A stretch of 19,365 bases of DNA from CAZRDB01 sp964598695 (GTDB lineage: Bacteria > Armatimonadota > Zipacnadia > UBA1398), in contig CAZRDB010000087.1 of assembly GCA_964598695.1 (NCBI GenBank), forward strand, positions 1-19,365, in the 5' to 3' direction. Every line of letters starts with the position of its first letter. The stretch's first letter is position 1. The notes below the pieces were generated by a model. The model ran no database searches, was not told the DNA's origin, and worked only from the letters and a program-made list of their open reading frames with translations. The translations under genes and the position numbers were made by a program. Below, piece by piece: positions 7,983 through 15,604 of this stretch.

Positions 7983-8477
7983 ATGGCTTACGACGTGGAG
8001 GGCGCGCTCGCGCGCATCCGGAGTTCCCGCGGCTTCCTGATCCACTTCTTCACCAAGACCGCGGACGATCGCCTGAACTGGCGGCCGGCGGTCGAGTCGG
8101 GCGGCGACGCGACGACGATCCTCGAGATCATGCGGCACATCGTCGCCTCGGAGTCCTCGATGCTGCCCGTGGCGCTCAAGGAGGGCGGCGACCACGAGCC
8201 GAGCGCCGACTGGGCCTCCTCGGCGAAGTTCGCGAGCGCAGGCCCGGCAGCGGGTGCGACGACGAAGGAAGAGATCGTCGCCAAGCTGAACGAGGCCGCG
8301 GCGGTACTGGACGCCGCGATCCTCGAGGTCCCGCAGGAGCGGTGGGGCGAGGAGTACGACGCCGGCTGGATGAAGGCGCCGCGCTTCGACTTCCTCGGCC
8401 TCGTGGCGTTGCACTATGACTACCACAACGGTCAGATCGCGTACATCCAGCGTCTCTACGGCGATCTGGAGTTCTAG
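7983..8477 (+). CDS. DinB/YfiT-like four-helix protein, putative metal-dependent enzyme
   Basis: The 164-residue protein has the size and helical look of the DinB_2/YfiT family. Family members bind a metal through three spaced histidines. Here these are the His in IMRHIVASES and two in the C-terminal HYDYHNGQIAYIQ (HxxxHxxQ). Family members include thiol-S-transferases and maleylpyruvate isomerase-like enzymes, but most are uncharacterised and the substrate here is unknown. The start at ATG 7983 has GAGGAG 7 bases upstream. A longer frame from 7920 is less likely because that site would fall inside the extension. It follows mutL by 78 bp and probably has its own promoter. No signal peptide is present. 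Confidence 0.82.
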   Translation: MAYDVEGALARIRSSRGFLIHFFTKTADDRLNWRPAVESGGDATTILEIMRHIVASESSMLPVALKEGGDHEPSADWASSAKFASAGPAAGATTKEEIVAKLNEAAAVLDAAILEVPQERWGEEYDAGWMKAPRFDFLGLVALHYDYHNGQIAYIQRLYGDLEF

Positions 8478-8644
8478 AGCGGTTCCCGAGAGTCCCTGCA
8501 GGTACCAGCGGCGAGCGGCGGTCTGCCGGGTGCTCGTCCCGCTGCTCTGCCTGAGCGGTTGTCGTCGGGGCCCGCGGGCTTCGGCTCCGACGGCAGCCGC
8601 GCAGGGCGGTACGAGGACTTCCGAGAGTTGCTCTGGACGGAGTC

Positions 8645-8677
8645 GGCGCTCCGTCCCCGTGGTTGGGGCGGAGCGCC
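8645..8677 (+). terminator. GC hairpin, probable terminator after the DinB-like gene
   Basis: GGCGCTCCGTCCCC pairs with GGGGCGGAGCGCC around a short GTGGTT-type loop with one bulged base, giving about 13 bp. Only GTTCTGG follows, so there is no true T-tract. The architecture resembles the hairpin at 734-765, which suggests this genome may use U-poor terminators. Confidence 0.45.
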
Positions 8678-8701
8678 GTTCTGGCGCGACACACCGTCGA
8701 G

Positions 8702-8731
8702 TTGCCAGGACGCCGGAGCGGATGGTAAGGT
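8702..8731 (+). promoter_or_regulatory. Possible promoter of the polysaccharide cluster
   Basis: TTGCCA (8702-8707) lies 18 bases before TAAGGT (8726-8731), which fits the relaxed TAnnnT -10 often seen in GC-rich bacteria. It is just downstream of the hairpin and 84 bases upstream of the chain-length regulator ATG. The match is modest. Confidence 0.33.
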
Positions 8732-8814
8732 CGCGGCGAGGCGCCGGGCCGGCGGATCGTTAGCCGCTCTCGCGGCCCCCGTCTCAGGTTGCCCCACAAG
8801 GATGTGAGCGGTGC

Positions 8815-10854
8815 ATGGTCCAGGACTCGCGGCAGGCGGCGGAGGACGCGGCCGCCCGCCGGTTGCTGGCGGTGCTTGGCCGGCGGTGGCGCTGGGTGGC
8901 CTGCCCGATGGTGGCCATGGCCATCCTCGGCTTCGTCCTGGCGTCGCTCAAGCCTCCGGAGTACACGGCGGAGACCACGCTGGCCACGGCCGGGGACTCG
9001 GGTCTGGGCGCCCTGGGCGCCGCCGCGGCGTCGTTCGGGATCATCGCGGGCGGCGGGGCGCCGATCGAGATGCACAAGGAGCTGCTTAAGAGCGAGAAGA
9101 TCGTGACGGAGGCGCTCGCGGCCCTTGACATCGAGATGGACTGGAAGGAACTGACCAAGTTCCGGCTTCGCTCGGTCCGCACATCGGCCGGCACCGGAAC
9201 CAACGTGCTCACACTGAAGGTCACGCGACGCGATCCCGAGCAGGCGGCGGCGATCGCCAACACGATGGTCGAACTCTACCTGCAACAGCAGACCGACCTC
9301 CGCCGCACGAAGACCGAGCGAGCCAGCAGCGACATCCGCGAGGAGATGGACGCCGTCGTGGCGCGCATGGAGTCGACGGAGAGTGAGACCCGGGACTACA
9401 AGACGCGGGCGGGGATCACGGACCTCGTGGCTGAGACGGCGGGCGCCGTCGACCTCGCCAAGTCGGTCGAGGCCCGGCTCCGCGAATCGGAGGGCCGGGC
9501 GGCGGGGTACGAGTCGGAGGCGCGGCGCCTCCGCGCCGAGCTGTCGAACCTCGCGAAGGTCTCGATCAGCGCGACGACGGTCGAGACCAACCCCGTGGTT
9601 GAGGAACTCGAAGCCAAGATCGCCGGTCTCGAGGTCGACCGCGCCGGTCTTGCGGCGGTCGAGGGGCCGAAGAGCCCCGCCACATTGCAGATCGAGCAGC
9701 AACTCGCGACGGCCAAGACGGAACTCGAGGCCGCTGTGAAGCGGGTCGTCACGGCGCAGGTCGAGGCGCCGGACCAGCTCTACCTCCGAGCGGCGCAGGC
9801 ACTGGCCGAGGCCGAGGCGAGCGCCATCTCCAGTCGCGCCGAAGCCGCCGCCCTGTCTCGGACCCTCTCGACGATCACCGGCCGCCTGCGCGACGTGCCC
9901 TACCACGAGCGCGAGCTGACGCGGTTCCTCCGCCGGGAGACTGTTGACGCGCAGCTCTACGGCGCGCTCGTGCAGCAGTACTACCAGGCCAAGCTGATGG
10001 CGGAGACCACCGCGCCCGGCATCGATCTCATCGCGCGGGCGCATCCGCCCGAGAGGCCGGAGTCACGCAAGCGCGTGACCAACGCCATCGCCTTCATGTT
10101 CCTCGGGCTGATCCTGGGAGCCGGGCTGATGCTGCTCGCCGAGAAGCGAGACCCGACGGTGCGCCGGGACTGGGATCTGGACGCCGAGTACGGGGCGCCG
10201 ATCCTGGCGACGCTTCCCGTGCGCGGATCGAGAGGCCCGGCCGCGGAGCCGTTCAGCGCCGCGTACCGTGACCAGCTCCGGCCCCTCGCGCGCAAGCTCG
10301 TGCCGACAGAGCCGTCTGCTCCCTGCACGGTGGTTCTGGTCTGCGGCGCCACGCCGGGGGAGGGGGTCTCCCGGCTCGCGGGGAGCCTGGCCGCGGTGCT
10401 CGCGGAGCGGGGCGTCCGCACGCTGCTCGTCGATGCGGATCTCCGGTCCCCCTCCCTACATGTGGCGTTCGGGGTCGCGGTCGAGCCTGGGCTGCGCGAG
10501 GTCCTCCAGGGCGGCGGCGCGAGCGTCTTCGGCGTGCAGCGGCTGCCCGGGGGCCTGGAACTGCTGCCGTCGGGCGGGACGGTCGCCGATCCCCCGGCAC
10601 TGCTGGATGGTGCGGCGCTCGGCAAGCTCGTGGAGGCCGTCCGCGGCGCCTACCGCGCCGTCGTTCTCGACTGCCCCCCCGCCGCCGGCGCTGTCGACTA
10701 CGCCCTGCTCGCCGGGCATGCCGACGTCGCCCTCCTCGTCGTGCGCCCGCGCCGCACCAACGACCGGGTGCTGCGGGAGATGCTGTGGGAGTTCAGCAGC
10801 CTCGAGAGCCTCTCCGTGGGGCTGGCCGTCACCGACGAGTCGCGTTCGGTCTAG
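8815..10854 (+). CDS. Wzz/Wzc-like polysaccharide co-polymerase with a degenerate BY-kinase-like domain
   Basis: The 679-residue inner-membrane protein probably sets polymer length and assists export. TM1 is about residues 27-45 (WVACPMVAMAILGFVLASL). A Wzz domain and a long Ala/Glu-rich coiled coil (about 150-390) follow. The pre-membrane HPPERPESRKR is a Pro-rich Wzz signature and TM2 is about 422-443. The cytoplasmic part resembles a bacterial tyrosine kinase, with Walker A' LLVDADLRSP (D540, D542) and Walker B VVLDCPP (D619). The P-loop reads ATPGEGVS, so the usual Lys is Val518, and the tail lacks a Tyr cluster. Nucleotide binding and autophosphorylation are therefore doubtful; it may be a structural pseudo-kinase. 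ATG 8815 has AAGGA 12 bases upstream. It opens the polysaccharide cluster. Confidence 0.9.
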   Translation: MVQDSRQAAEDAAARRLLAVLGRRWRWVACPMVAMAILGFVLASLKPPEYTAETTLATAGDSGLGALGAAAASFGIIAGGGAPIEMHKELLKSEKIVTEALAALDIEMDWKELTKFRLRSVRTSAGTGTNVLTLKVTRRDPEQAAAIANTMVELYLQQQTDLRRTKTERASSDIREEMDAVVARMESTESETRDYKTRAGITDLVAETAGAVDLAKSVEARLRESEGRAAGYESEARRLRAELSNLAKVSISATTVETNPVVEELEAKIAGLEVDRAGLAAVEGPKSPATLQIEQQLATAKTELEAAVKRVVTAQVEAPDQLYLRAAQALAEAEASAISSRAEAAALSRTLSTITGRLRDVPYHERELTRFLRRETVDAQLYGALVQQYYQAKLMAETTAPGIDLIARAHPPERPESRKRVTNAIAFMFLGLILGAGLMLLAEKRDPTVRRDWDLDAEYGAPILATLPVRGSRGPAAEPFSAAYRDQLRPLARKLVPTEPSAPCTVVLVCGATPGEGVSRLAGSLAAVLAERGVRTLLVDADLRSPSLHVAFGVAVEPGLREVLQGGGASVFGVQRLPGGLELLPSGGTVADPPALLDGAALGKLVEAVRGAYRAVVLDCPPAAGAVDYALLAGHADVALLVVRPRRTNDRVLREMLWEFSSLESLSVGLAVTDESRSV

Positions 10855-10874
10855 GGGCGTCCGAGGGGCTCGCC

Positions 10875-10904
10875 TTGTCGCCTCCCGCGGGGCTGAGGCA
10901 TACT
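10875..10904 (+). promoter_or_regulatory. Probable internal promoter of the sugar gene cluster
   Basis: TTGTCG (10875-10880) and CATACT (10899-10904) are spaced by 18 bases. They lie in the 277-bp space after the chain-length regulator and before the first glycosyltransferase. Each hexamer matches the sigma-70 consensus at 4 of 6 positions. A leader of more than 200 bases would result. I see no gene in 10855-11131. Confidence 0.42.
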
Positions 10905-11072
10905 AGCGCCACCGACCGGCCTCCCGAGCGCGATCGGTTCTCACTGGATCCGCATGTTCCGGATGATCACGATGATTCCGCAATCGGTGTGTGCCCGGGC
11001 GACCGCGCGGGACGGGGATCGTGCAGGACACCCCGCGCGCAGGCCGCCCGAGGGAGAGACCGAGGCCAGCGC

Positions 11073-11091
11073 GGCCCGTCCGAGACGGGCC
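11073..11091 (+). promoter_or_regulatory. Perfect 8-bp stem-loop in the leader of the first glycosyltransferase
   Basis: GGCCCGTC and GACGGGCC pair perfectly around the triloop CGA. The element ends 40 bases before the ATG at 11132 and has no T-tract. It could affect RNA stability or translation, or be fortuitous in GC-rich DNA. Confidence 0.3.
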
Positions 11092-11131
11092 CCCGCCCGG
11101 CTACCCCGATGAGGCTGGGTGGTGGCGCACG

Positions 11132-12265
11132 ATGAGCGAGTCCGGGCGCCCGCGCGCCCGCGAGTTGGGATACCTGCTCCTCGGGGTGGGCCCCAAGGGC
11201 CACGTGGAGCAGGTGGTCAAGGGCCTCTCCGCGTTGGGTTGGTCGGTGCGGGTCTTCCGACCCGAGGAGCCCGGCACGTTCGCGGAGCAGGGGCCGCTCC
11301 GGTCGCTTGCTTCGTACGTGCGGTGCCAACGGGAGATGTGGCGCGCGGGCAAGACGCTCGACGCGCTGTACATCCGGGCCCAGCCGACGGCCCTGCTGAG
11401 CGTCCTGTGGGCGCGGCGGCGGCGGATCCCGTCGGTCATGGAGATCAACGGTCCGTACCACGACTTCGTGCCGGCCGGGAGGCTGCGCTTCCTTGGCCCG
11501 CTGATCGTGGCCCTGCTCCGGCTGGCGCTACGATGCGCGTCGGCCGTGGTCGCCGTGACGCCCGGCCTATGCCGGATGATCGAGGAGCGCGGCGACAGCC
11601 GCCATGTGGCGATGATCCCGAACAGCGCGGACACCCGGCTGTTCCGGCCGGATGCCCCGGTCTCGCCGGACGTCCCCCGGCAGCCGTACGCGCTGTGGTT
11701 CGGCTGGATGCACGAGTGGCAGGGCGTCGAGACGATGATCGCCGCGGTGGGGCGCCCGCGGTGGCCGAGCGACCTTCGGCTGCTGTTCGTGGGCTTCGGC
11801 CCGATGGAGCAGCGGATCCGCGAGGCGGCGGAGTCTGAGCCGCGCATCGTGTGCTGGGGCAAGCTGCCCCACGAGGATCTGCCCGGGGTGATCGCCGGCG
11901 CGCTGGTCGGTCTGGCGCCGGTGGCGCCCTTCCAGGGGCGTGAGGCGACCGGCCTCAGCAGCATCAAGGTGTGGGAGACGCTCGGCTGCGGCGTTCCCGT
12001 CGTGGTGACCGACTGGCCGGGCTGCGCTGAGGTCGTTCGCGCGGAGGGCTGCGGGCTCGTGGTGCCGCCGGAGAACCCCGAGGCGCTGGCCGATGCGGTC
12101 GCGCGCCTGTACGAGGACCGAGCGGCGCGTGACGAGATGGGCCGGCGCGGTCGCGCGGTGGTCGAGGGTGGCTACTCATGGGATCGCGCGGCCGAGATGA
12201 CGCAGAGGGTGCTTCGGGAGGCCGGCGAGCGGATCGGGCGGAAACCGGCGTCTGAGGGCATGTAG
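11132..12265 (+). CDS. Glycosyltransferase, GT4 family (GT-B fold)
   Basis: The 377-residue enzyme is predicted to add one sugar from a nucleotide donor to the lipid-linked repeat unit at the cytoplasmic face. The acceptor-side half has a Gly-rich GVGPKGHVEQVVKGL loop and MEINGPYHDF. The donor-side half has NSADTRLFRPD, LWFGWMHEWQGVETM, FVGFGPMEQRI, the donor-binding SSIKVWETLGCGVPVV, and GLVVPPENPEALADAV, the usual order of GT4 enzymes. Sugar specificity cannot be read from sequence. ATG 11132 was chosen because an upstream in-frame GTG (10991) would add 47 Pro/Arg-rich residues without family resemblance. The ribosome site is weak. capE follows after 31 bp. Confidence 0.88.
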   Translation: MSESGRPRARELGYLLLGVGPKGHVEQVVKGLSALGWSVRVFRPEEPGTFAEQGPLRSLASYVRCQREMWRAGKTLDALYIRAQPTALLSVLWARRRRIPSVMEINGPYHDFVPAGRLRFLGPLIVALLRLALRCASAVVAVTPGLCRMIEERGDSRHVAMIPNSADTRLFRPDAPVSPDVPRQPYALWFGWMHEWQGVETMIAAVGRPRWPSDLRLLFVGFGPMEQRIREAAESEPRIVCWGKLPHEDLPGVIAGALVGLAPVAPFQGREATGLSSIKVWETLGCGVPVVVTDWPGCAEVVRAEGCGLVVPPENPEALADAVARLYEDRAARDEMGRRGRAVVEGGYSWDRAAEMTQRVLREAGERIGRKPASEGM

Positions 12266-12296
12266 ACGTGGGAGCCCGGACAAGGAGAGCGCGCAC

Positions 12297-13316
12297 GTGC
12301 TGAGGGATCAGGTCCTGGTCATCACGGGAGGAACGGGCTCGTTCGGCAACGCCGTGCTCCGTCGCTTCCTCGACACCGAGATCGCGGAGATCCGCGTCTT
12401 CAGCCGCGATGAGAAGAAGCAGGACGAGATGCGGCGGCAGTACGCCAGCGCCCGCGTGACGTTCCACATCGGGGATGTCCGCCACTACGAGAGTGTGGTC
12501 GACGCCTTCTCGGGGGCCCACCTGGTCTTCCACGCCGCGGCGCTGAAGCAGGTCCCGACCTGCGAGTTCTACCCGATGGAGGCGCTGCTCACCAACTCCG
12601 TCGGCACCGACAACGTCCTCCGGGCCGCGCAGGCGGCCGGGGTTCGGAAGGTCATCACCCTCAGCACCGACAAGGCCGTCTACCCCATCAACGCCATGGG
12701 GATCTCCAAGGCGATGATGGAGAAGATCATGGTCGCCCGGTCGCGGATCGCCGCGTCGGCGGGCCTCACGCTCTGCGCGACGCGCTACGGCAACGTCATG
12801 GCCTCGCGCGGTTCCGTGATCCCGCTGTTCATCGAGCAGATCAAGCAGGGCAAGCCACTCACGATCACCGACCCGAACATGACCCGGTTCATGATGTCGC
12901 TCGACGACGCCGTCGACCTGGTGCTGTACGCCTATGCCCACGCTCAGCCCGGCGACATCTACGTCCAGAAGGCGCCCTCCGCGACGATCGGGACCCTGGC
13001 CGAGGCGGTCAAGCTGGTGTTCGGGGTGGACAACCCGGTCGAGGTGATCGGCACGCGCCACGGCGAGAAGCTGTACGAGACCCTCGTGACGCGCGAGGAG
13101 CTGGCGCGGGCCGAGGACCTCGGCGACTACTACCGCATCCGCGCCGACAACCGCGACCTCAACTACGGCCTGTACTTCTCGGAGGGAGAGACCCGGGTCT
13201 CGACCCTCGACGACTACCACTCACACAACATCGACCGCCTCGACACCGACACGCTGGCCGCGATGATCCGGGAGCTGCCCGAGGTGCAGGAGGAGCTGGC
13301 GCAATGGCAGCGTTGA
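12297..13316 (+). CDS. capE: UDP-N-acetylglucosamine 4,6-dehydratase/5-epimerase CapE (FnlA/WbjB type)
   Basis: CapE starts UDP-L-FucNAc synthesis by dehydrating UDP-GlcNAc at C4/C6 with inversion at C5, and further epimerisation at C3 in this subfamily. The 339-residue SDR protein has TGGTGSFG for NAD binding, HAAALKQVP, and STDKAVYP with D125-K126. It also has MGISK (M134, K138), where Met replaces the Tyr of the ordinary YxxxK motif, a hallmark of the CapE/WbjB group as opposed to PseB. RYGNVMASRGSVIPLF is another family signature. The start is GTG 12297 with AAGGAG 9 bases upstream. The reading frame overlaps capF by 13 bp, and capF and capG follow in pathway order, so the assignment is strong. 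Confidence 0.94.
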   Translation: MLRDQVLVITGGTGSFGNAVLRRFLDTEIAEIRVFSRDEKKQDEMRRQYASARVTFHIGDVRHYESVVDAFSGAHLVFHAAALKQVPTCEFYPMEALLTNSVGTDNVLRAAQAAGVRKVITLSTDKAVYPINAMGISKAMMEKIMVARSRIAASAGLTLCATRYGNVMASRGSVIPLFIEQIKQGKPLTITDPNMTRFMMSLDDAVDLVLYAYAHAQPGDIYVQKAPSATIGTLAEAVKLVFGVDNPVEVIGTRHGEKLYETLVTREELARAEDLGDYYRIRADNRDLNYGLYFSEGETRVSTLDDYHSHNIDRLDTDTLAAMIRELPEVQEELAQWQR

Positions 13317-14437
13317 CGCGGGTGCTGATCACGGGGGCCGCCGGCTTCATCGGCCGCAACCTGGCGCAGGTGCTCTCGCGCGATTCCACGCTCTCGGTCG
13401 TGGGTGTCGACATCGACTCGTCGGAGGCCGAACTCGCCGAAGGGCTTGCGGGGGCCGAGATCATCTACCACCTCGCCGGGGTCAACCGGCCGCGGGATCC
13501 CTCCGAGTTCGAGACCGGCAACACCGGCTTCACCGAGGAGATCTGCGAGCGGCTCATGCGGCTCGGCCGTACGCCGAAGATCGTGCTGTCGTCGTCGATC
13601 CAGGCCGCTCTCGACAACCCCTACGGGGCGAGCAAGCGGCGGGCGGAGGAGGCATTGGCGCGGTTCGCCGAGACCTCCGGGGCCGAGGTGGTCGTCTACC
13701 GTCTCCCCAACGTCTTCGGCAAGTGGTGCCGGCCGAACTACAACTCCGTGGTCGCGACCTTCTGCCACAACATCGCCAATGGCCTGGAGATCCAGGTGGT
13801 CGATGGCCAGAAGGAGCTGGAGCTGGTCTACGTCGGCGACGTCGTGGAGGCGTTCGCGGAGACCGAGCGCGCGACGGTTCGCGGCCCGGGGCGCCACTGG
13901 GCGCAGGTGCCGGTCACCTACCGCACGACGGTGCAGGGCCTCGCGGAGCGGATCGAGAGCTTCCGCGCCTCACGCGAGACCCTGCTCGTCCCCGCGTTCT
14001 CGGACGGCCTCACGCGTGTGCTCTACTCCACCTACCTCTCGTACCTCCCCGCGGGGGCGCAAGCCTACGACCTCCTGCAGCGCACCGATCCACGCGGGAG
14101 TCTCGCCGAGTTCGTGAAGTCGCCGCCGTTCGGGCAGATCTTCGTCTCGCACACGAAGCCCGGGATCACGCGGGGCAACCACTACCACGACACGAAGGTC
14201 GAGAAGTTCCTCGTGGTGGCGGGGGAGGGCCTGATCCGGCTACGGCGGGTCGACGGCGACGAGATCGTGGAGTTCCCGGTGCGGGGCGAGGACTACCGCG
14301 TCGTGGAGATCCCCCCCGGCTACACCCACTCGATCGAGAACGTCGGGACGACCGACATGGTCACGCTGTTCTGGGCGTGCGAGGTCTTCGACCCCGACCG
14401 GCCCGACACCCACGCCTGCGAGGTGCTCCGTGTCTAG
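13304..14437 (+). CDS. capF: CapF: bifunctional SDR reductase/cupin of UDP-L-FucNAc synthesis (FnlB/WbjC type)
   Basis: CapF takes the 4-keto product of CapE. The C-terminal cupin performs metal-dependent C3 epimerisation and the N-terminal SDR domain reduces C4 with NADPH, giving UDP-2-acetamido-2,6-dideoxy-L-talose. The 377-residue protein shows both parts. These are GAAGFIGRN near the start, YHLAGVNRP, and YGASK (Y107, K111) in the SDR domain, and a cupin from about 265 with metal ligands in GNHYHDTKVEKF (H293, H295, E300) and GYTHS (H342). ATG 13304 lies inside the end of capE and has AGGAGGAG 8 bases upstream, which implies coupled translation. Length is as in Staphylococcus aureus CapF (about 370). 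Confidence 0.94.
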   Translation: MAALTRVLITGAAGFIGRNLAQVLSRDSTLSVVGVDIDSSEAELAEGLAGAEIIYHLAGVNRPRDPSEFETGNTGFTEEICERLMRLGRTPKIVLSSSIQAALDNPYGASKRRAEEALARFAETSGAEVVVYRLPNVFGKWCRPNYNSVVATFCHNIANGLEIQVVDGQKELELVYVGDVVEAFAETERATVRGPGRHWAQVPVTYRTTVQGLAERIESFRASRETLLVPAFSDGLTRVLYSTYLSYLPAGAQAYDLLQRTDPRGSLAEFVKSPPFGQIFVSHTKPGITRGNHYHDTKVEKFLVVAGEGLIRLRRVDGDEIVEFPVRGEDYRVVEIPPGYTHSIENVGTTDMVTLFWACEVFDPDRPDTHACEVLRV

Positions 14438-15563
14438 GATGCGCGTGATGACGGTGGTCGGCACGCGGCCGGAGATCATCCGCCTGTCGCGCGTGATGGC
14501 GGCGCTCGATCGGGAGACCGACCACATCCTGGTCCACACCGGCCAGAACTACGACTATGAGCTGAACCAGGTCTTCTTCGAGGACCTCGAGCTGCGGAAG
14601 CCGGATATCTTCCTCGAGGCGGCCGCCCCCACGGCGGCCGAGACGATCGGACAGACCATCGCCCGGATCGACCCGGTGCTGGCCGAGCGGCGTCCCGAGG
14701 CCTTCCTCGTGCTCGGCGACACCAACAGCTGCCTCGCCGCGGTCTCGGCCAAGCGCCGCAAGATCCCCGTCTTCCACATGGAGGCCGGCAACCGCTGCTT
14801 CGACCAGCGCGTGCCGGAGGAGATCAACCGGGTGATGGTCGACCACATCAGCGACATCAACATGCCCTACAGCCGGATCTCGCGCGAGTACCTGCTGCGG
14901 GAGGGACTCCCGCCGGACCGCGTGATCAAGACCGGCAGCCCGATGTACGAGGTGCTGCACCACTACATGCCGCGGATCGAGGCCTCGGACGTCCTGGACC
15001 GCCTCGCGCTCACGCCCGACGACTACTTCGTGGTCAGCGCCCATCGCGAGGAGAACATCGACCTTCCGGGGCGGTTCGCGAAGCTCGTGGCCGTCCTCGA
15101 AGGCCTCGTCGAGGCCTACGGCAGACGGGTGATCCTCTCGACCCACCCGCGCACCCGCAAACGCATGGAGAGCGACGGAGTGCGTCTGCCGGAGCGGATC
15201 GAGACGCACAAGCCGTTCTGCTTCACCGACTACGTGAAGCTGCAGCTCCACGCGCGAGCGGTGCTCTCCGACAGCGGGACCGTCACCGAGGAGGCCTCGA
15301 TCCTCAACCTGCGCGCGCTGAACATCCGCGATGCCCACGAGCGGCCCGAGGGCATGGAAGAGGCCTCGGCGATGATGACCGGGCTCGATCCCGAGGCGGT
15401 GCTCCGCGGGCTGGCCGTACTGGAGTCGCAGGCCCGAGGAGAAGAGCGCACGCTCCGGCTCGTGGAGGACTATCATGTCCCCAATGTCTCGGAGAAGGTG
15501 CTGCGGATCATCCTGAGCTACACCCACTACGTGCGCCGGAACGTCTGGCGAGAGGAGCGCTGA
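14430..15563 (+). CDS. capG: CapG: UDP-2-acetamido-2,6-dideoxy-L-talose 2-epimerase giving UDP-L-FucNAc (FnlC/WbjD type)
   Basis: This non-hydrolysing UDP-GlcNAc 2-epimerase homologue has 377 residues, with the usual GTRPE start. Residues matching the catalytic set of WecB are present: D97 in GDTNS, E118 in HMEAGNRCF, E131 in VPEEINR, H205 in SAHREEN, and SDSGTVTEEA for UDP binding. Its position after capE and capF makes the C2 epimerisation of the L-talose intermediate more likely than ManNAc formation. GTG 14430 overlaps the capF stop by 8 bases; ATG 14439 just after that stop is an alternative start. GAGGTG upstream could serve either. This completes the three-enzyme UDP-L-FucNAc route. 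Confidence 0.93.
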   Translation: MSRMRVMTVVGTRPEIIRLSRVMAALDRETDHILVHTGQNYDYELNQVFFEDLELRKPDIFLEAAAPTAAETIGQTIARIDPVLAERRPEAFLVLGDTNSCLAAVSAKRRKIPVFHMEAGNRCFDQRVPEEINRVMVDHISDINMPYSRISREYLLREGLPPDRVIKTGSPMYEVLHHYMPRIEASDVLDRLALTPDDYFVVSAHREENIDLPGRFAKLVAVLEGLVEAYGRRVILSTHPRTRKRMESDGVRLPERIETHKPFCFTDYVKLQLHARAVLSDSGTVTEEASILNLRALNIRDAHERPEGMEEASAMMTGLDPEAVLRGLAVLESQARGEERTLRLVEDYHVPNVSEKVLRIILSYTHYVRRNVWREER

Positions 15564-15579
15564 CGACCGCCCCTCTCGC
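15548..15579 (+). other. Inverted repeat spanning the capG stop codon
   Basis: GCGAGAGG (15548-15555) pairs with CCTCTCGC (15572-15579), an 8-bp perfect stem with a 16-nt loop that contains the capG TGA (15561-15563). There is no T-tract. It may be a weak attenuator, an mRNA stability element or chance. Confidence 0.25.
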
Positions 15580-15604
15580 GGCGCGCGAGAGCGATCGGAC
15601 TGCC

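Larger units (their letters stand above)
8478..8814. other. 337-bp intergenic region, no supported gene
   Basis: This stretch separates the repair/DinB block from the polysaccharide cluster. It holds a strong hairpin (8645-8677) and a possible promoter (8702-8731). The short frames in it are Arg-rich and lack coherent family motifs. Confidence 0.6.

Noticed and set aside
5886..8426. Very long open frame on the minus strand opposite mutL and the DinB-like gene (similar ones at 8176-10044 and, on the plus strand, 825-2444)
   Set aside because: Long antisense frames are expected in DNA of this GC content. They are Arg/Pro-rich and lie over genes with unmistakable family motifs.
8530..8763. Possible small lipoprotein starting at GTG 8530 with a lipobox-like LSGC
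   Set aside because: After the Cys the frame is Arg/Ser-rich without structure or family resemblance, it has no ribosome site, and it contains the hairpin at 8645-8677. Chance is more likely.
10991..11131. Upstream GTG start adding 47 residues to the first glycosyltransferase
   Set aside because: The extension is Pro/Arg-rich, unlike any GT4 N-terminus, and covers the hairpin at 11073-11091.
12297..13316. PseB (pseudaminic acid pathway) as identity for this dehydratase
   Set aside because: Met134 in MGISK, where PseB has the Tyr, together with the capF and capG neighbours, points to the CapE/WbjB group. No PseG or PseI gene is present in the window.
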